From an uncultured Prevotellaceae bacterium (GTDB lineage Bacteria > Bacteroidota > Bacteroidia > Bacteroidales > Muribaculaceae), in assembly GCA_900318065.1 (NCBI GenBank), contig ONIY01000002.1, positions 1-64,000 on the forward strand: a DNA stretch of 64,000 nt, given 5' to 3'. The notes beneath the pieces were generated by a model, which did no database searches, had not been told where the DNA came from, and saw only the letters and a list, made by a program, of their open reading frames with translations. The position numbers and the translations under genes are program-made. Within the stretch, counting starts at the first letter, position 1; each line of letters begins with the position of its first letter. Below, piece by piece: positions 34,522 through 44,321 of the stretch.

Positions 34522-34564
34522 TGCCATTTCCTTTTCTTGCAGGCAAATTATTAATCTATAGGTT

Positions 34565-37210
34565 ATGAATTTTAGACGAGAAATAATATCGGTACTGTTT
34601 ATAATGCTTGTTGCAATGGCTGCCAGCGCGGCATCGTTCAGGGTGCAGGCGCCCAGCCAGGTGGCGGCAGGTGGCGTGTTCAGGGTGGAGTTTGTGCTCG
34701 ACGGAGCCGACGGCTCGAGTCTCTCGCTGCCCGATTTTGAGGGGATGCAACTGCTTTACGGGCCTGAGGTGTCGACGAGCATGAGCATGTCGAGCATCAA
34801 CGGCAGCATGTCGAGCAGCTACTCGCAGGTGATTACCATGACTTACAGGGCAGAGAAACCAGGACGGCACACGCTGGGCTCGGCATCGATTGTTGCCAAT
34901 GGCAAGCGCCTCACTACCAGGCCTGTGACCATCGAGGTGCTCTCGGCAGGAAGCACGCCCTCACAATCGATGCAGCAGTCATCGCCAGCACAGCAAGCGC
35001 CACAACCATCGTCGCCAAGCAATGCCCCCGACTTTACCGACCCCATGAAGCAGACGGCAGGCTCGGGTGTCGACCCCAACGACTTCTTCGTCAGGATAAG
35101 CATGTCGAAGGATGTGGTCTACGAGCAGGAGGCGGTGGTGTGCACCATCAAGTTGTACACTCGCTACAACGTGTCGGGGTTCCGTTGCACACAGCAACCA
35201 TCGTTCAATGGTTTCCTTATCGAGGAACTGCAGGTGAGCAACAACTACCAGCAGGTGGAGATGATCAACGGCAAGCGATATGCCACTGCCGAACTCAAGA
35301 AGTGCATCCTCTACCCGCAGGAGTCGGGAACATTGACCATCACGTCGGGTGACTTCGATGTGCAGCTGGTGCAGTATGACGTCTACAGCACACCAATTGG
35401 CAGCATCTCTAAGCCTGTGCCCATCAACATCAAGGTGTCGAGCAACTCGGCGAGCGTCAACATCAGGCCGCTGCCCGAGCCCAAGCCAGCCAACTTCAGC
35501 GGTGCCGTGGGCACTTTCTCGGTCGACTCTCGCATCAATCCCACGAGTTTCAAGACCTATGCCCCTGCCACCTATAGCATCATCGTTAATGGCACGGGCA
35601 ACCTCAAGTATATCCAGAATCCTGTGGTCGACATGCCCAAGGAGTTTGACACCTACGACCCGCAGAACACCATCAACATGTCGCCATCGGGCGGCAACGT
35701 GAGTGGCTCGGTAACGTTTGACTACATGTTCATCCCGCAGTTTGTGGGCGACTTCAAGATTCCCGACAGCTATTTCGTCTATTTCAATACCGAGACGCAG
35801 CAGTACGACAGTCTGCGCATCGAGGGCTACAACTTAAAGGTGGCTAAGGGCGAGGGTAAGCCCTCGGCTCACTACAAGCTGCGCAACATGGACATCCGCG
35901 ACATCGACAAGGGCAGCCAGGCGCTCAGCAAGTCGCAGTCGTTCTTCATCACCAGCTGGACCTACTGGCTCCTGGCGCTGCTCGCAATCCTGGCGGCGGT
36001 GGCTGGACTCATCGCGTTTGGCAAGATGGAGAAGACGCGTGCCAACACCTCGCTCATGCGCAAGCGGCGCGCCAGCAAACTCGCGCAGCGACGTCTCAAG
36101 AACGCCCAAGCTCTCATGCTGCGCAACGACCGCAACGGCTTCTACACCGAGACGCTCACCGCACTGTGGGGCTATTTGGGCGACAAACTCAGTATTCCAG
36201 TCTCTGAGCTCAGCAAGGACAATATCGCCAGCGAGATGGAGCGATTTGGATTCGCCGAGCAGCACATTGGCGACACCATGCGCATGCTCGAGACGTGCGA
36301 GTTTGCTCAATATGCCCCCGACCTGGAGTCGAGCAACATGTCGCAGGTCTACGACGACTGCGCTATGCTCATCGACAATCTCGAGAAAGTGAAACGTGCT
36401 AAAAACGATAACTCAACCACTACTATGCGAGCTATTACTCTAATCGCCGCTGTGACAATGGCACTGGGCGCGATGGCGGCAGGAAACAGCCTTGTGGAGC
36501 AGGGAAACAAGGCCTATGAGGCCAAGCAGTACAAGAAGGCTGTGGAGTTGTATCACAAGGCGATGAGCGACGGCGCATCGGCACAGCTGTTCTACAACAT
36601 GGGCAACGCCTACTACCGCCTCAACGACCGCGCTGGAGCCATTCTCTATTATGAGAAAGCCCTAAAGCTCGATCCAGGCAACGCCGACGCGCGATTCAAC
36701 GTGCAGTTTGTCAGGGAGAAGGCACAGCTCGTCGACGATAATGGCGCCAACTACTTCTCGTCGCTCCTGGGCGACTGGGTGAGCCGAGCCTCGAGCAACG
36801 CCTGGGCAGTGACGGCTTTCATTGCGCTGCTGCTCGCGCTCGCTGGCATCGCCTGCTACCGCATTGTCGACAACGTGACATTGCGCAAGGTGGGGTTCTT
36901 TGGTGCCATCGCTATGGCTGCCATTATGATTCTCGCACTGGTGTGTTCCATCTACATGCACAACCGCTGTACAGGCACCCACTATGCCATCATCATGACC
37001 GACAAGGCGCCTGCCCTCAAGACCCCACCCATCCACAACATCAACAACAAGGAGGAGGCTGTCGCATTCACGTTGCGCGAGGGCACCAAGGTAGAGATTG
37101 TCGATTCCATCCTGCTCAAGGGCAGCAACCCAGTGTGGTACAAAATCGAGGCCCCCGACGGCAAGCAAGGCTGGATGAGCAAGTCAAGCAAAGACAAAGA
37201 AACAATATAA
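34565..37210 (+). CDS. BatD-BatE fusion protein
   Basis: 881 aa in one uninterrupted frame. Residues 1-620 are BatD: signal peptide, beta-sandwich domains (FRVQAPSQVAAGGVFRVEFV), a membrane segment near 465-490 and a helical tail. From Met621 (36425) the sequence restarts as a full BatE: signal-like MRAITLIAAVTMALGAMAAG, TPRs (LVEQGNKAYEAKQYKKAVEL), two membrane segments and an SH3-like end (VWYKIEAPDGKQGWMS). In most Bacteroidetes these are separate genes. The internal signal peptide would become a membrane segment, or BatE could also be initiated at 36425. No stop or frameshift is visible at the joint. Confidence 0.85.
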   Translation: MNFRREIISVLFIMLVAMAASAASFRVQAPSQVAAGGVFRVEFVLDGADGSSLSLPDFEGMQLLYGPEVSTSMSMSSINGSMSSSYSQVITMTYRAEKPGRHTLGSASIVANGKRLTTRPVTIEVLSAGSTPSQSMQQSSPAQQAPQPSSPSNAPDFTDPMKQTAGSGVDPNDFFVRISMSKDVVYEQEAVVCTIKLYTRYNVSGFRCTQQPSFNGFLIEELQVSNNYQQVEMINGKRYATAELKKCILYPQESGTLTITSGDFDVQLVQYDVYSTPIGSISKPVPINIKVSSNSASVNIRPLPEPKPANFSGAVGTFSVDSRINPTSFKTYAPATYSIIVNGTGNLKYIQNPVVDMPKEFDTYDPQNTINMSPSGGNVSGSVTFDYMFIPQFVGDFKIPDSYFVYFNTETQQYDSLRIEGYNLKVAKGEGKPSAHYKLRNMDIRDIDKGSQALSKSQSFFITSWTYWLLALLAILAAVAGLIAFGKMEKTRANTSLMRKRRASKLAQRRLKNAQALMLRNDRNGFYTETLTALWGYLGDKLSIPVSELSKDNIASEMERFGFAEQHIGDTMRMLETCEFAQYAPDLESSNMSQVYDDCAMLIDNLEKVKRAKNDNSTTTMRAITLIAAVTMALGAMAAGNSLVEQGNKAYEAKQYKKAVELYHKAMSDGASAQLFYNMGNAYYRLNDRAGAILYYEKALKLDPGNADARFNVQFVREKAQLVDDNGANYFSSLLGDWVSRASSNAWAVTAFIALLLALAGIACYRIVDNVTLRKVGFFGAIAMAAIMILALVCSIYMHNRCTGTHYAIIMTDKAPALKTPPIHNINNKEEAVAFTLREGTKVEIVDSILLKGSNPVWYKIEAPDGKQGWMSKSSKDKETI

Positions 37211-37382
37211 TTTAGTTTATGGTTGATAGTTTATAGTTTATGGAAGATTGTGGCGAGACTAGGTGAGAGGTGAGAGGGAAGAGTTCTCAACTGCTCTACT
37301 ACTCAACTATTCAACTATTTTACTAAAAAACTGACAACTGACAACTAATTACTGATAACTGACAACTGACAACTGACACCCA
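37211..37382. repeat. Heptamer tandem repeats (GACAACT, AGTTTAT)
   Basis: The gap between the batDE fusion and the PAP2 gene consists largely of 7-bp-period repeats: AGTTTAT near 37215-37245, and GACAACT/GATAACT near 37330-37378 reaching the PAP2 start codon. Confidence 0.7.
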
Positions 37383-38051
37383 ATGGATGCACTACAACAA
37401 TTTGATGCCGGCATTTTCTCGGCAATAAACGGGTGGCATGCCGCCTATTTCGACAGCTTCATGTGGCTCGTGACTAAGATAGCGACGTGGATTCCCATGA
37501 TTCTCATGTTGCTCTACCTCCTTTATTTCAAGAAAGGATGGAGGAAGACAGTTGCTGTGGTGCTCGCCATTGCGCTGGTAATCCTTATCGCCGACCAGGT
37601 GTCGGCATCCATCATCAAGCCACTGGTGGAGAGGGCAAGACCATCGCACAACGAGAGCCTGCAGTCAACAATCCACATCGTGAACGGATATCGCGGCGGG
37701 CCCTTTGGATTCGTCTCAAGCCATGCCGCCAACTGCTTTGGCATCGCCCTGCTGCTGGCAATGATCTTCAAGAACAGGCTTTTCACTTGGACAATGGTGG
37801 TGTGGGCTACGCTCATGTGCTACAGCCGCATCTATCTGGGCGTGCACTACCCGGGCGACATCGTGTGCGGTGCCATACTGGGATTTCTCGCAGCCTGGCT
37901 GGTCTATCGCATCTTCGTGTGGTTTGGCAAGAAACACCCCGAGTGGGGCAGTGTCTCATTCTCCTACAACGAGTCCCGGCAGTTGATCTATGCCGCCGTC
38001 ATCAACATCACAATCCTTGCCGTTTGGGCTGTTTTCATAACCACTACTTAG
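37383..38051 (+). CDS. PAP2-family phosphatase
   Basis: 222 aa, about six membrane segments. The three PAP2 motifs are present: KPLVERARP, then GFVSSHAAN (the PSGH-equivalent with catalytic His), then SRIYLGVHYPGD with the second His. Likely substrates are undecaprenyl or other lipid pyrophosphates at the inner membrane. It follows the bat operon after a repeat-filled gap and may have its own promoter. Confidence 0.9.
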   Translation: MDALQQFDAGIFSAINGWHAAYFDSFMWLVTKIATWIPMILMLLYLLYFKKGWRKTVAVVLAIALVILIADQVSASIIKPLVERARPSHNESLQSTIHIVNGYRGGPFGFVSSHAANCFGIALLLAMIFKNRLFTWTMVVWATLMCYSRIYLGVHYPGDIVCGAILGFLAAWLVYRIFVWFGKKHPEWGSVSFSYNESRQLIYAAVINITILAVWAVFITTT

Positions 38052-38175
38052 GCGGTAGACTAACTATAAATCAAAAAAAATCATGTTTTTTGTCGTCAAT
38101 TGACAAAAAAGTACTACCTTTATAGCACATTTTCAAAACAACACAGTTTTCTGAATAATAAAAATCAATACTATT

Positions 38176-38442
38176 ATGCCCAAAACCATTACTTTCAATG
38201 AGCTTCGTCGCATCAAGGCCAGTCTGCCCGAAGGCTCTACCCACGTGATTGCCGAGAAGTTGAACCTCAGCGTTCAAACAGTAAGAAACTACTTTGGCGG
38301 GTCAAACTATGACTTTGGCATCCACATGGGAGTGCACATCGAGCCAGGACCCGATGGAGGCATCGTTGTCCTAGACGACCCCACAATCCTTGACATGGCA
38401 CTCGACATCCTCGAGAAGAACAAGAAAAAGGACGAAGTCTAA
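38176..38442 (+). CDS. Small HTH DNA-binding protein
   Basis: 88 aa. Residues about 20-42 read as a helix-turn-helix (HVIAEKLNLSVQTVRNYFGG). The C-terminal half has a conserved-looking GPDGGIVVLDDPTILDMALD segment and a lysine-rich end. Similar small proteins occur in Bacteroidales; targets unknown. It is a stand-alone gene with a terminator right after it. Confidence 0.7.
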   Translation: MPKTITFNELRRIKASLPEGSTHVIAEKLNLSVQTVRNYFGGSNYDFGIHMGVHIEPGPDGGIVVLDDPTILDMALDILEKNKKKDEV

Positions 38443-38470
38443 AAAAAGACACTCTGGAACAGGGTAAAAC

Positions 38471-38515
38471 AACATGGAATCCCCACCGCAACAAGTGAAG
38501 GTTCCATGTTTTTTT
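38471..38515 (+). terminator. Terminator of the small HTH gene
   Basis: AACATGGAA (38471-38479) pairs with TTCCATGTT (38502-38510), then a run of T. Confidence 0.75.
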
Positions 38516-38688
38516 GCGCCCGCGAAACGTGGAAGGTGGAACGAAGAAGGTGGAAAGTGGAACGAGGCACGAGGAAATCACGCAATTATTGAATTAGTTG
38601 TTCACAAAAAATAGAAAACTGAAAAGTATTTAGTAACTTTGCAGCGAAATTTTTAAGAAATCACTTTTAGAGTAGATAGAAAGGGTAA

Positions 38689-39876
38689 ATGACATTTTCG
38701 CTTGATATACATTATATAATATTGTCGCTGCTGGGTGTGGCGCTGGTGTTGTCGCTGGTGTGGGTGGTGTGGTATAACCGCCGCAGCATGAGGCTGTTGA
38801 AGTTCATGAAATATGAGGAACGCACACGCCGCTACCTTGCGCCCGACGACCTGCCCGCGGTGTCGATCCTCGTCTTTGCCAACGATGACGAGAAATGGCT
38901 CAACAAGTTCCTGCCCACCATCATGCGGCAGAAGTATCCCGCACCCTATGAGGTAATCGTCGTGGACGATGCCTCGGTCGACGGCACCAAGGACCTGGTG
39001 GGCGACATGATGGTATACTTCGACAATCTGGATGTGACTACCGTCCCCGACAATACCCGCAACATCTCACGCAAGAAGCTGGGGGTGATGCAAGGCATCA
39101 AGAAGGCTAAGAATGAGGTGATTCTCACCATTAATGCCAACTGCCAGATTCATAGCGACCGGTGGCTCATGGCGATGATGCGCAACTTTGGCCCTGGGGT
39201 CGACGTGGTGCTCGGCTACTCTCATTTCGACTACAGCAACGACCGCGGGCCAGGGAAGAACTTCCGCGTCTTCGACGAGATGATGACATCGATGCAATGG
39301 CTCGTGAGCGCCATCAATGGCAGGGTGTACCGTGGCACCAGCGACAACCTCGCCTATCGCAAGGAAGCGTTCTTCGCCAACAAGGGCTTCTCTCAGTCGC
39401 AAGACAAGAAATGGGGCGACGACGACATCTTCGTGAGCGAGATAAGCAATGGCAGGAACACCAGGCTAGAACTGCTGCCACCTAGTTTTGCCACAGCGCA
39501 TTTCGACGATGTTCCACATGCTCACAGCATCCTCAAGTCGCGCCGCGACTTCACCTCTCGTCATGTGAAATACAAGTCGCAGTTCCGCACCCAGGCTCTC
39601 ATGTCGGTGCTCTACTACCTGCGTCTGGCTGCCCTGGCAACAAGCATTGCCATGGCATACACCAATCTGGCGGTTGTCGCTGCTGCCGCCTTCATCTTCC
39701 TGCTCACTTGGCTGCCAACGATGCTCACCACCTTCAGGAACTGCTACCTGCTGCGCTTGCCGCTGCTGTTCTTCTCCACACCGCTCTTCATCGTGTGGCG
39801 CCCCATCGTCAATGTCGCTTACTGGATTAAGGGCCTCTTTACCTACAAGAACAACTACACATCTTTATTAAATTAG
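38689..39876 (+). CDS. Membrane-bound family 2 glycosyltransferase
   Basis: 395 aa. One N-terminal membrane segment (residues 9-28), a GT-A domain with SILVFANDDEKWLNKFLPTI and VIVVDDASVDGTKDLV, a GDDDIF acceptor/DxD-type segment, and two C-terminal membrane segments. The architecture is that of processive or polyprenyl-linked GT2 enzymes. A TAACTTTG -7 motif is at 38634-38641. The acyltransferase follows after 19 bp, so the pair probably builds and acylates one surface glycan. Substrates unknown. Confidence 0.86.
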   Translation: MTFSLDIHYIILSLLGVALVLSLVWVVWYNRRSMRLLKFMKYEERTRRYLAPDDLPAVSILVFANDDEKWLNKFLPTIMRQKYPAPYEVIVVDDASVDGTKDLVGDMMVYFDNLDVTTVPDNTRNISRKKLGVMQGIKKAKNEVILTINANCQIHSDRWLMAMMRNFGPGVDVVLGYSHFDYSNDRGPGKNFRVFDEMMTSMQWLVSAINGRVYRGTSDNLAYRKEAFFANKGFSQSQDKKWGDDDIFVSEISNGRNTRLELLPPSFATAHFDDVPHAHSILKSRRDFTSRHVKYKSQFRTQALMSVLYYLRLAALATSIAMAYTNLAVVAAAAFIFLLTWLPTMLTTFRNCYLLRLPLLFFSTPLFIVWRPIVNVAYWIKGLFTYKNNYTSLLN

Positions 39877-39895
39877 CCCAAGCAGCCTTCTCGCT

Positions 39896-40942
39896 ATGTC
39901 GATTATCAAGCCCATCAACTCTTGCCGTGGCATCTTTGCCCTGTGCATCGTGTGCTTCCACTTTGGCCATCACGAGTTTCATGAGATGACCCTGCTGGGC
40001 ATCTCTTTCTTCTTGATGGTGAGCGGATTCCTTGTGGGGCTCAAGCAAGACGAGATAACCCAGGTGGCGAGCTACTACCGCAATCGCCTGTGGCGCATCT
40101 TCTCGCTGGTGTGGCTCTCTCTTGCCTGCCTGGTGGTCATCGACCTGGTGATGATGCACAAGTTCAACTACTCATGGCAATTCCCCGTGCACCTGCTGCT
40201 GCTGCAGTCGTGGTTCCCCAGCGAGAGCGTGTACTACAATTTCAACCCTCACGCATGGTTCATGAGCACCTTGCTCACCGCCACCATCTTCACCCCGTGG
40301 CTGCTGCGATGGATGAGCCGCGGGTCGCTCAAGGTGGTGTGGACGGTGCTGGCTGTGGCATGTGTGGCAGTGACGGCACTGGAATGCTGCGCCAGCGAGA
40401 CGGTGCGCGACTACACCTATGTGTGCCCACTCACCCGCCTGGTCGACTACTCGCTGGGAATGGCGCTGGGCATAACCCTGAGGCGGCTCAACACAAGAGA
40501 GAAGCTGAAGAACATCTCGCTTGCCAACGCCTCGCTGCTGGAGCTCGCCGCCATTGCCGTGGTGGCAGCCTTCATTGCATGGCACGCCAGTGGCGACATC
40601 GCTAGCCTCAAGCTCGAGAACGCCCCACTATGGTGGATTCCAGCCTTGCTCTTCCTCACAACAAGCTACTCGCTCAGCGGCCATGAGGGACTGCTGGGCA
40701 AGTTGCTGAGCATCAAGCCGCTGGTGTGGCTCGGAACCATCAGTTTCGAGATGTACATCCTCCAGAAGGTGGTCAACAACGCCTTTTGCTACGTCATCGC
40801 ACCATTCTTTGGCCACTATGGCATCATGATATATGACTACAGCTTCGTCACTCACATTCCCATGCTCATTGTGCTGGCGGCTGCAGTGCATTATTGGTAC
40901 ACTAAACCCATGCTCAGGCTGGCGTCGGGCGCCAAAAAATAA
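39896..40942 (+). CDS. Acyltransferase 3 family membrane protein
   Basis: 348 aa with about ten membrane segments. It starts with the family pattern (SCRGIFALCIVCFHFGHH, holding the conserved R and the catalytic-type His) and has a YYRNRLWRIFSLVWL loop next to membrane segment 3. Members O-acetylate or succinylate polysaccharides at the inner membrane. It is co-transcribed with the upstream glycosyltransferase. Acceptor unknown. Confidence 0.85.
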   Translation: MSIIKPINSCRGIFALCIVCFHFGHHEFHEMTLLGISFFLMVSGFLVGLKQDEITQVASYYRNRLWRIFSLVWLSLACLVVIDLVMMHKFNYSWQFPVHLLLLQSWFPSESVYYNFNPHAWFMSTLLTATIFTPWLLRWMSRGSLKVVWTVLAVACVAVTALECCASETVRDYTYVCPLTRLVDYSLGMALGITLRRLNTREKLKNISLANASLLELAAIAVVAAFIAWHASGDIASLKLENAPLWWIPALLFLTTSYSLSGHEGLLGKLLSIKPLVWLGTISFEMYILQKVVNNAFCYVIAPFFGHYGIMIYDYSFVTHIPMLIVLAAAVHYWYTKPMLRLASGAKK

Positions 40943-41010
40943 AGTCTCACCTATCGATTTGTTACAACAATTTGCAATAAGAGCACAAAAAATGCGTTAT
41001 AATAGTTAAG

Positions 41011-41754
41011 ATGAAAACTCTCAACTACCGACATATCGCTATTATTGCTCTGCTTTTCATGGCACTGACGGCTCTTGCTCAAGACAACGACAAGATCTTG
41101 AACCGCCAGTATGCCGACATGAAGAAGGTGCACTATGGCTTCTCGGTGGGAGCCAATTTCCAAGACTTGAAAATCACCAACAACGGCTTCATCAGCGAGG
41201 ACGGGCAGTCATGGTTTGCCGATGTCCCTAACCATTCGCCAGGCTTCTGCGTGAATGTGCTTGCCGACATCAGGCTTTCCAACCACTTCAACCTGCGATT
41301 CTCGCCAGGCATGTACTTTGGCAACAAAGTGGTGAAATATTTCAACGCCTTTGCCCCCGAGGAAGCCTTGGAGCCCACTATCAGGAAACAGAGCCAGAAC
41401 GTGAAGGCTACCTACATTGTGGTGCCCGTCGACATCAAGTTCTCGGCTAAGCGGTATCACAACATACGACCCTATTTCACCGGTGGCGCCATGGCAGTCT
41501 ATGACTTGAGCAAGGAGCGCCCTGAGCAGATGCGCCTCAAGGACTTTGACGTGATGCTCACCGTGGGCATGGGATGCGACTTTTACCTGCCGTTCTTCAA
41601 GCTGTGCCCCGAGGTGAAGTTCTGCTTTGGACTCAAGAACCTGCTCGAGACCAATCGTCCCGACCTGCAGGACAACCCCGCCATGGAGGTCTTCACCAAG
41701 AGCATGAGCAAGGTGAAGAACAGCATGGTGGTGCTCACGTTCTATTTTGAATAA
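41011..41754 (+). CDS. porT: PorT family outer-membrane protein (T9SS)
   Basis: 247 aa. Signal peptide at residues 1-23 (ending TALAQ). The rest is an outer-membrane beta-barrel: HYGFSVGANFQDLKITNNG, FNLRFSPGMYFGNKVVKYF, alternating aromatic strands, and a terminal Phe-containing strand (VVLTFYFE). Length and pattern match PorT/SprT of the type IX secretion system. It sits 9 bp before porP, at the head of the T9SS cluster, which supports the call. Other barrel families are possible. Confidence 0.78.
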   Translation: MKTLNYRHIAIIALLFMALTALAQDNDKILNRQYADMKKVHYGFSVGANFQDLKITNNGFISEDGQSWFADVPNHSPGFCVNVLADIRLSNHFNLRFSPGMYFGNKVVKYFNAFAPEEALEPTIRKQSQNVKATYIVVPVDIKFSAKRYHNIRPYFTGGAMAVYDLSKERPEQMRLKDFDVMLTVGMGCDFYLPFFKLCPEVKFCFGLKNLLETNRPDLQDNPAMEVFTKSMSKVKNSMVVLTFYFE

Positions 41755-41763
41755 AACAACGCA

Positions 41764-42753
41764 ATGCTAATAAAGAAATCTCACATATCGACTCTTGTGC
41801 TGGCGGTGACGCTGCTGCTGAGTGCTGGGCATTTCAAGGCGGCGGCGCAAATCGACGCACAGCTCACGCAGTACTGGGCGCTGCCATCCTACTATAACCC
41901 ATCGTCGATAGGCAATGTCGACTTCATCCACATCACTGCCGGCAGCAAGCTGCAGTGGCTGGGGGTGAAGCACGCTCCCATGGACTTCTTTGCCCTTGCC
42001 GACATGCCCTTCAAGTTCCTGGGCAAGCGATGGGGCACAGGACTGCTGCTGCAACAGGAGAGCGTGGGATTGTTCAGCTCGCAGACCATTGCCGCACAGC
42101 TGGCATGGAAGAAGAAAATGCTGGGCGGAACGCTGAGCGTGGGAGTCCAGCTGGGATTGATCAATCAGGTCTTCAAGGGCGACTCCATTAGGATTCCCGA
42201 GAACAACAATTATCACACCAGCGTCGACGATGCCATTCCCAAGGGCGTGGTCGATGGCCGTGCACTTGATGTGGCTGCCGGCGTGTCGTTTGTCCACAAG
42301 TGGTTCTGGGTAGCCGCCTCGGCCACCCACGTCACCGCTCCCACCATCACCCTCAAGGCGGGAGAGAACGAGGAGGATTTATATGAGTTTGACACCGGCC
42401 GCTTCTTTTATTTAATGGCAGGTAGCAATATTCCCATAAAAAATACGTTATTTGAAATACAGCCCTCAATTCTTGTCAAGACCGACACCAAGTTTTGGCA
42501 AGCCGAGGCAACAGCACGCTTCCGCTACAACAAGTTCCTGAGCGCGGGAGTGGGCTATAGGCATAAAGATGCCGTGAGTGCTATGATTGGCGCCGAGTTC
42601 AAGAATTTCTTTGTGGGCTATGCCTACGATTTTCCCATCTCGTCGATGAACAAAGCCACTCATGGCAGTCATGAATTGATATTGAACTATAACGTCAAGC
42701 TCAACATGGGCGAGGTGAACAAGAACAAGCACCGCAGCATTCGCATCATGTGA
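41764..42753 (+). CDS. porP: PorP/SprF family T9SS outer-membrane protein
   Basis: 329 aa. Signal peptide ends near AAAQ (residue 29). The family start DAQLTQYWALPSYYNPSSIG and the later FLSAGVGYRHKDAVSAMIGAEF are diagnostic of PorP/SprF barrels. In Porphyromonas PorP precedes porKLMN, as here. The barrel is thought to anchor surface-exported or motility proteins. Part of the porT-porP-gldKLMN transcript. Confidence 0.92.
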   Translation: MLIKKSHISTLVLAVTLLLSAGHFKAAAQIDAQLTQYWALPSYYNPSSIGNVDFIHITAGSKLQWLGVKHAPMDFFALADMPFKFLGKRWGTGLLLQQESVGLFSSQTIAAQLAWKKKMLGGTLSVGVQLGLINQVFKGDSIRIPENNNYHTSVDDAIPKGVVDGRALDVAAGVSFVHKWFWVAASATHVTAPTITLKAGENEEDLYEFDTGRFFYLMAGSNIPIKNTLFEIQPSILVKTDTKFWQAEATARFRYNKFLSAGVGYRHKDAVSAMIGAEFKNFFVGYAYDFPISSMNKATHGSHELILNYNVKLNMGEVNKNKHRSIRIM

Positions 42754-42808
42754 TGCTCACACAAACTGGTAAACAACAGAACAAGAAAACATATACACAA
42801 AAAATATA

Positions 42809-44254
42809 ATGAAAAAGTTATTGATTTTTCTTTTAGCGATAATCGCATTAGCCTCTTGCAGTGGAATTCGCAAGTCGATTAACAGTGGAGGTGGCGAAGT
42901 GACTGGAGTGGGAGCCGTTACCTATTCGGAGCCAACGCCCTATGGCATGGTGCTCGTGGAATGCGGCTCGATGAAAGAAGGACCATCGCAGCGCGACTCG
43001 CTGTGGGGAATCGACTCCACAGCACGTGGCGTGAGCGTCGACGCCTTCTGGATGGACGAGAACGAGGTCACCAACAGCAAGTACAAGCAGTTTGTGTACT
43101 GGGTGCGCGACTCTATCATCCGCGAGCGACTCGCCGACCCTGCCTACGGCGGCAACGAGGAGTTTAAAATCGAGGAGGACAAGGAAGGCAACCCCATCAC
43201 TCCACACCTGAACTGGAGCCGAAACATCCCCTGGAAGAACCCCAGCGAGGATGAGGAGAGGGCTATCGAGAGTGTGTATCGCATCAACCCCATCACTGGC
43301 AAGAAGGAACTTGACCCACGCCAGATGAACTACCGCTACGAGGTTTACAACCTCACCGAGGCCGCCAAGCGTCGCAACCGCTTCGACCCCACACAGCGCG
43401 ACTATAACACCGACCATGCAGTGCCCACCACTAATCCCACCATCAGCAAGGACACCGCCTACATCGACGACGACGGGCGCATCATCCGCCAGACTATCAC
43501 TCGCACCCTGCAGAGCGATTACGACTTCGTCAACACCTATATCGTGAACATCTTCCCCGATACCACTTGCTGGATCAACGACTTTGAGAACAGCTACAAC
43601 GAGCCCTACGTGCGACTGTATTTTGCCAACGGCAACTACAACAGCCATCCCGTGGTGGGAGTGAGCTGGGAGCAGGCCAACGCCTTCTGCCACTGGCGCA
43701 CCGAGTTCCTCAAGAAGTCGCTGGGCAAGGAAGGCGTCTACATCGAGCCTTTCCGCCTGCCCACCGAGGCCGAGTGGGAATATGCCGCACGCGCTGGCAA
43801 GAACGAGAACATCTACCCATGGGACGGCGCCTTGCCTCTCACCGAGGACGAAGGCTGCTTCTATGCCAACTTCAAGCCTAACGAGGGCAACTACGTGAGG
43901 GATGGAAGCATCATCACCTCGCCGGTGGGTACCTATGAGCCTAATGACAACGGCCTCTTCGACATGGCGGGTAACGTGAGCGAGTGGACCTCGACCAGCT
44001 ACACCGAGAGCATCGACCTGATGACCAACGACCTCAACCCCGAGTATCGCTACAACGTGGCACGCGAAGACCCCTACAAGATGTCGCGCAAGATCGTGAG
44101 AGGCGGTTCCTGGAAAGACGTTGCACACAACATTCGCAGCGACATTCGCATGTGGGAGTATCAGAACGAGCAGCGTTCCTACATAGGCTTCCGTTGCGTG
44201 CGCACCAAGGTGGGCTTCACCAAGTCGAAACGTAAAAACAACTGCTGCGACTAA
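42809..44254 (+). CDS. gldK: T9SS lipoprotein GldK/PorK
   Basis: 481 aa. Lipoprotein signal with lipid Cys17 (IIALASC). An FGE/sulfatase-modifying-factor fold follows: FWMDENEVTNSKYKQFVYWV, HPVVGVSWEQANAFCHWR, FRLPTEAEWEYAARAG and IVRGGSWKDVAHNIRS. GldK forms the periplasmic ring with GldN beneath the outer membrane. The C-terminal KRKNNCCD is a short charged tail. 55 bp after porP and 67 bp before gldL. Confidence 0.96.
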   Translation: MKKLLIFLLAIIALASCSGIRKSINSGGGEVTGVGAVTYSEPTPYGMVLVECGSMKEGPSQRDSLWGIDSTARGVSVDAFWMDENEVTNSKYKQFVYWVRDSIIRERLADPAYGGNEEFKIEEDKEGNPITPHLNWSRNIPWKNPSEDEERAIESVYRINPITGKKELDPRQMNYRYEVYNLTEAAKRRNRFDPTQRDYNTDHAVPTTNPTISKDTAYIDDDGRIIRQTITRTLQSDYDFVNTYIVNIFPDTTCWINDFENSYNEPYVRLYFANGNYNSHPVVGVSWEQANAFCHWRTEFLKKSLGKEGVYIEPFRLPTEAEWEYAARAGKNENIYPWDGALPLTEDEGCFYANFKPNEGNYVRDGSIITSPVGTYEPNDNGLFDMAGNVSEWTSTSYTESIDLMTNDLNPEYRYNVAREDPYKMSRKIVRGGSWKDVAHNIRSDIRMWEYQNEQRSYIGFRCVRTKVGFTKSKRKNNCCD

Positions 44255-44321
44255 TCTCGCGATAAAACCATAAATCTCGCATAACACACACACACTTTTT
44301 TCAACTTAACATATCAATACA

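Noticed and set aside
36400..36440. Frameshift or assembly error joining batD to batE
   Set aside because: The frame is continuous, with a proper BatD end and BatE start in the same phase and no homopolymer run. A read check is still listed under findings.
42848..44293. A 481-codon open frame antisense to gldK, and similar long antisense frames in tex, the radical SAM gene, bat genes and ispG
   Set aside because: All mirror well-supported genes, show unnatural V/H/L-rich composition and have no motifs.
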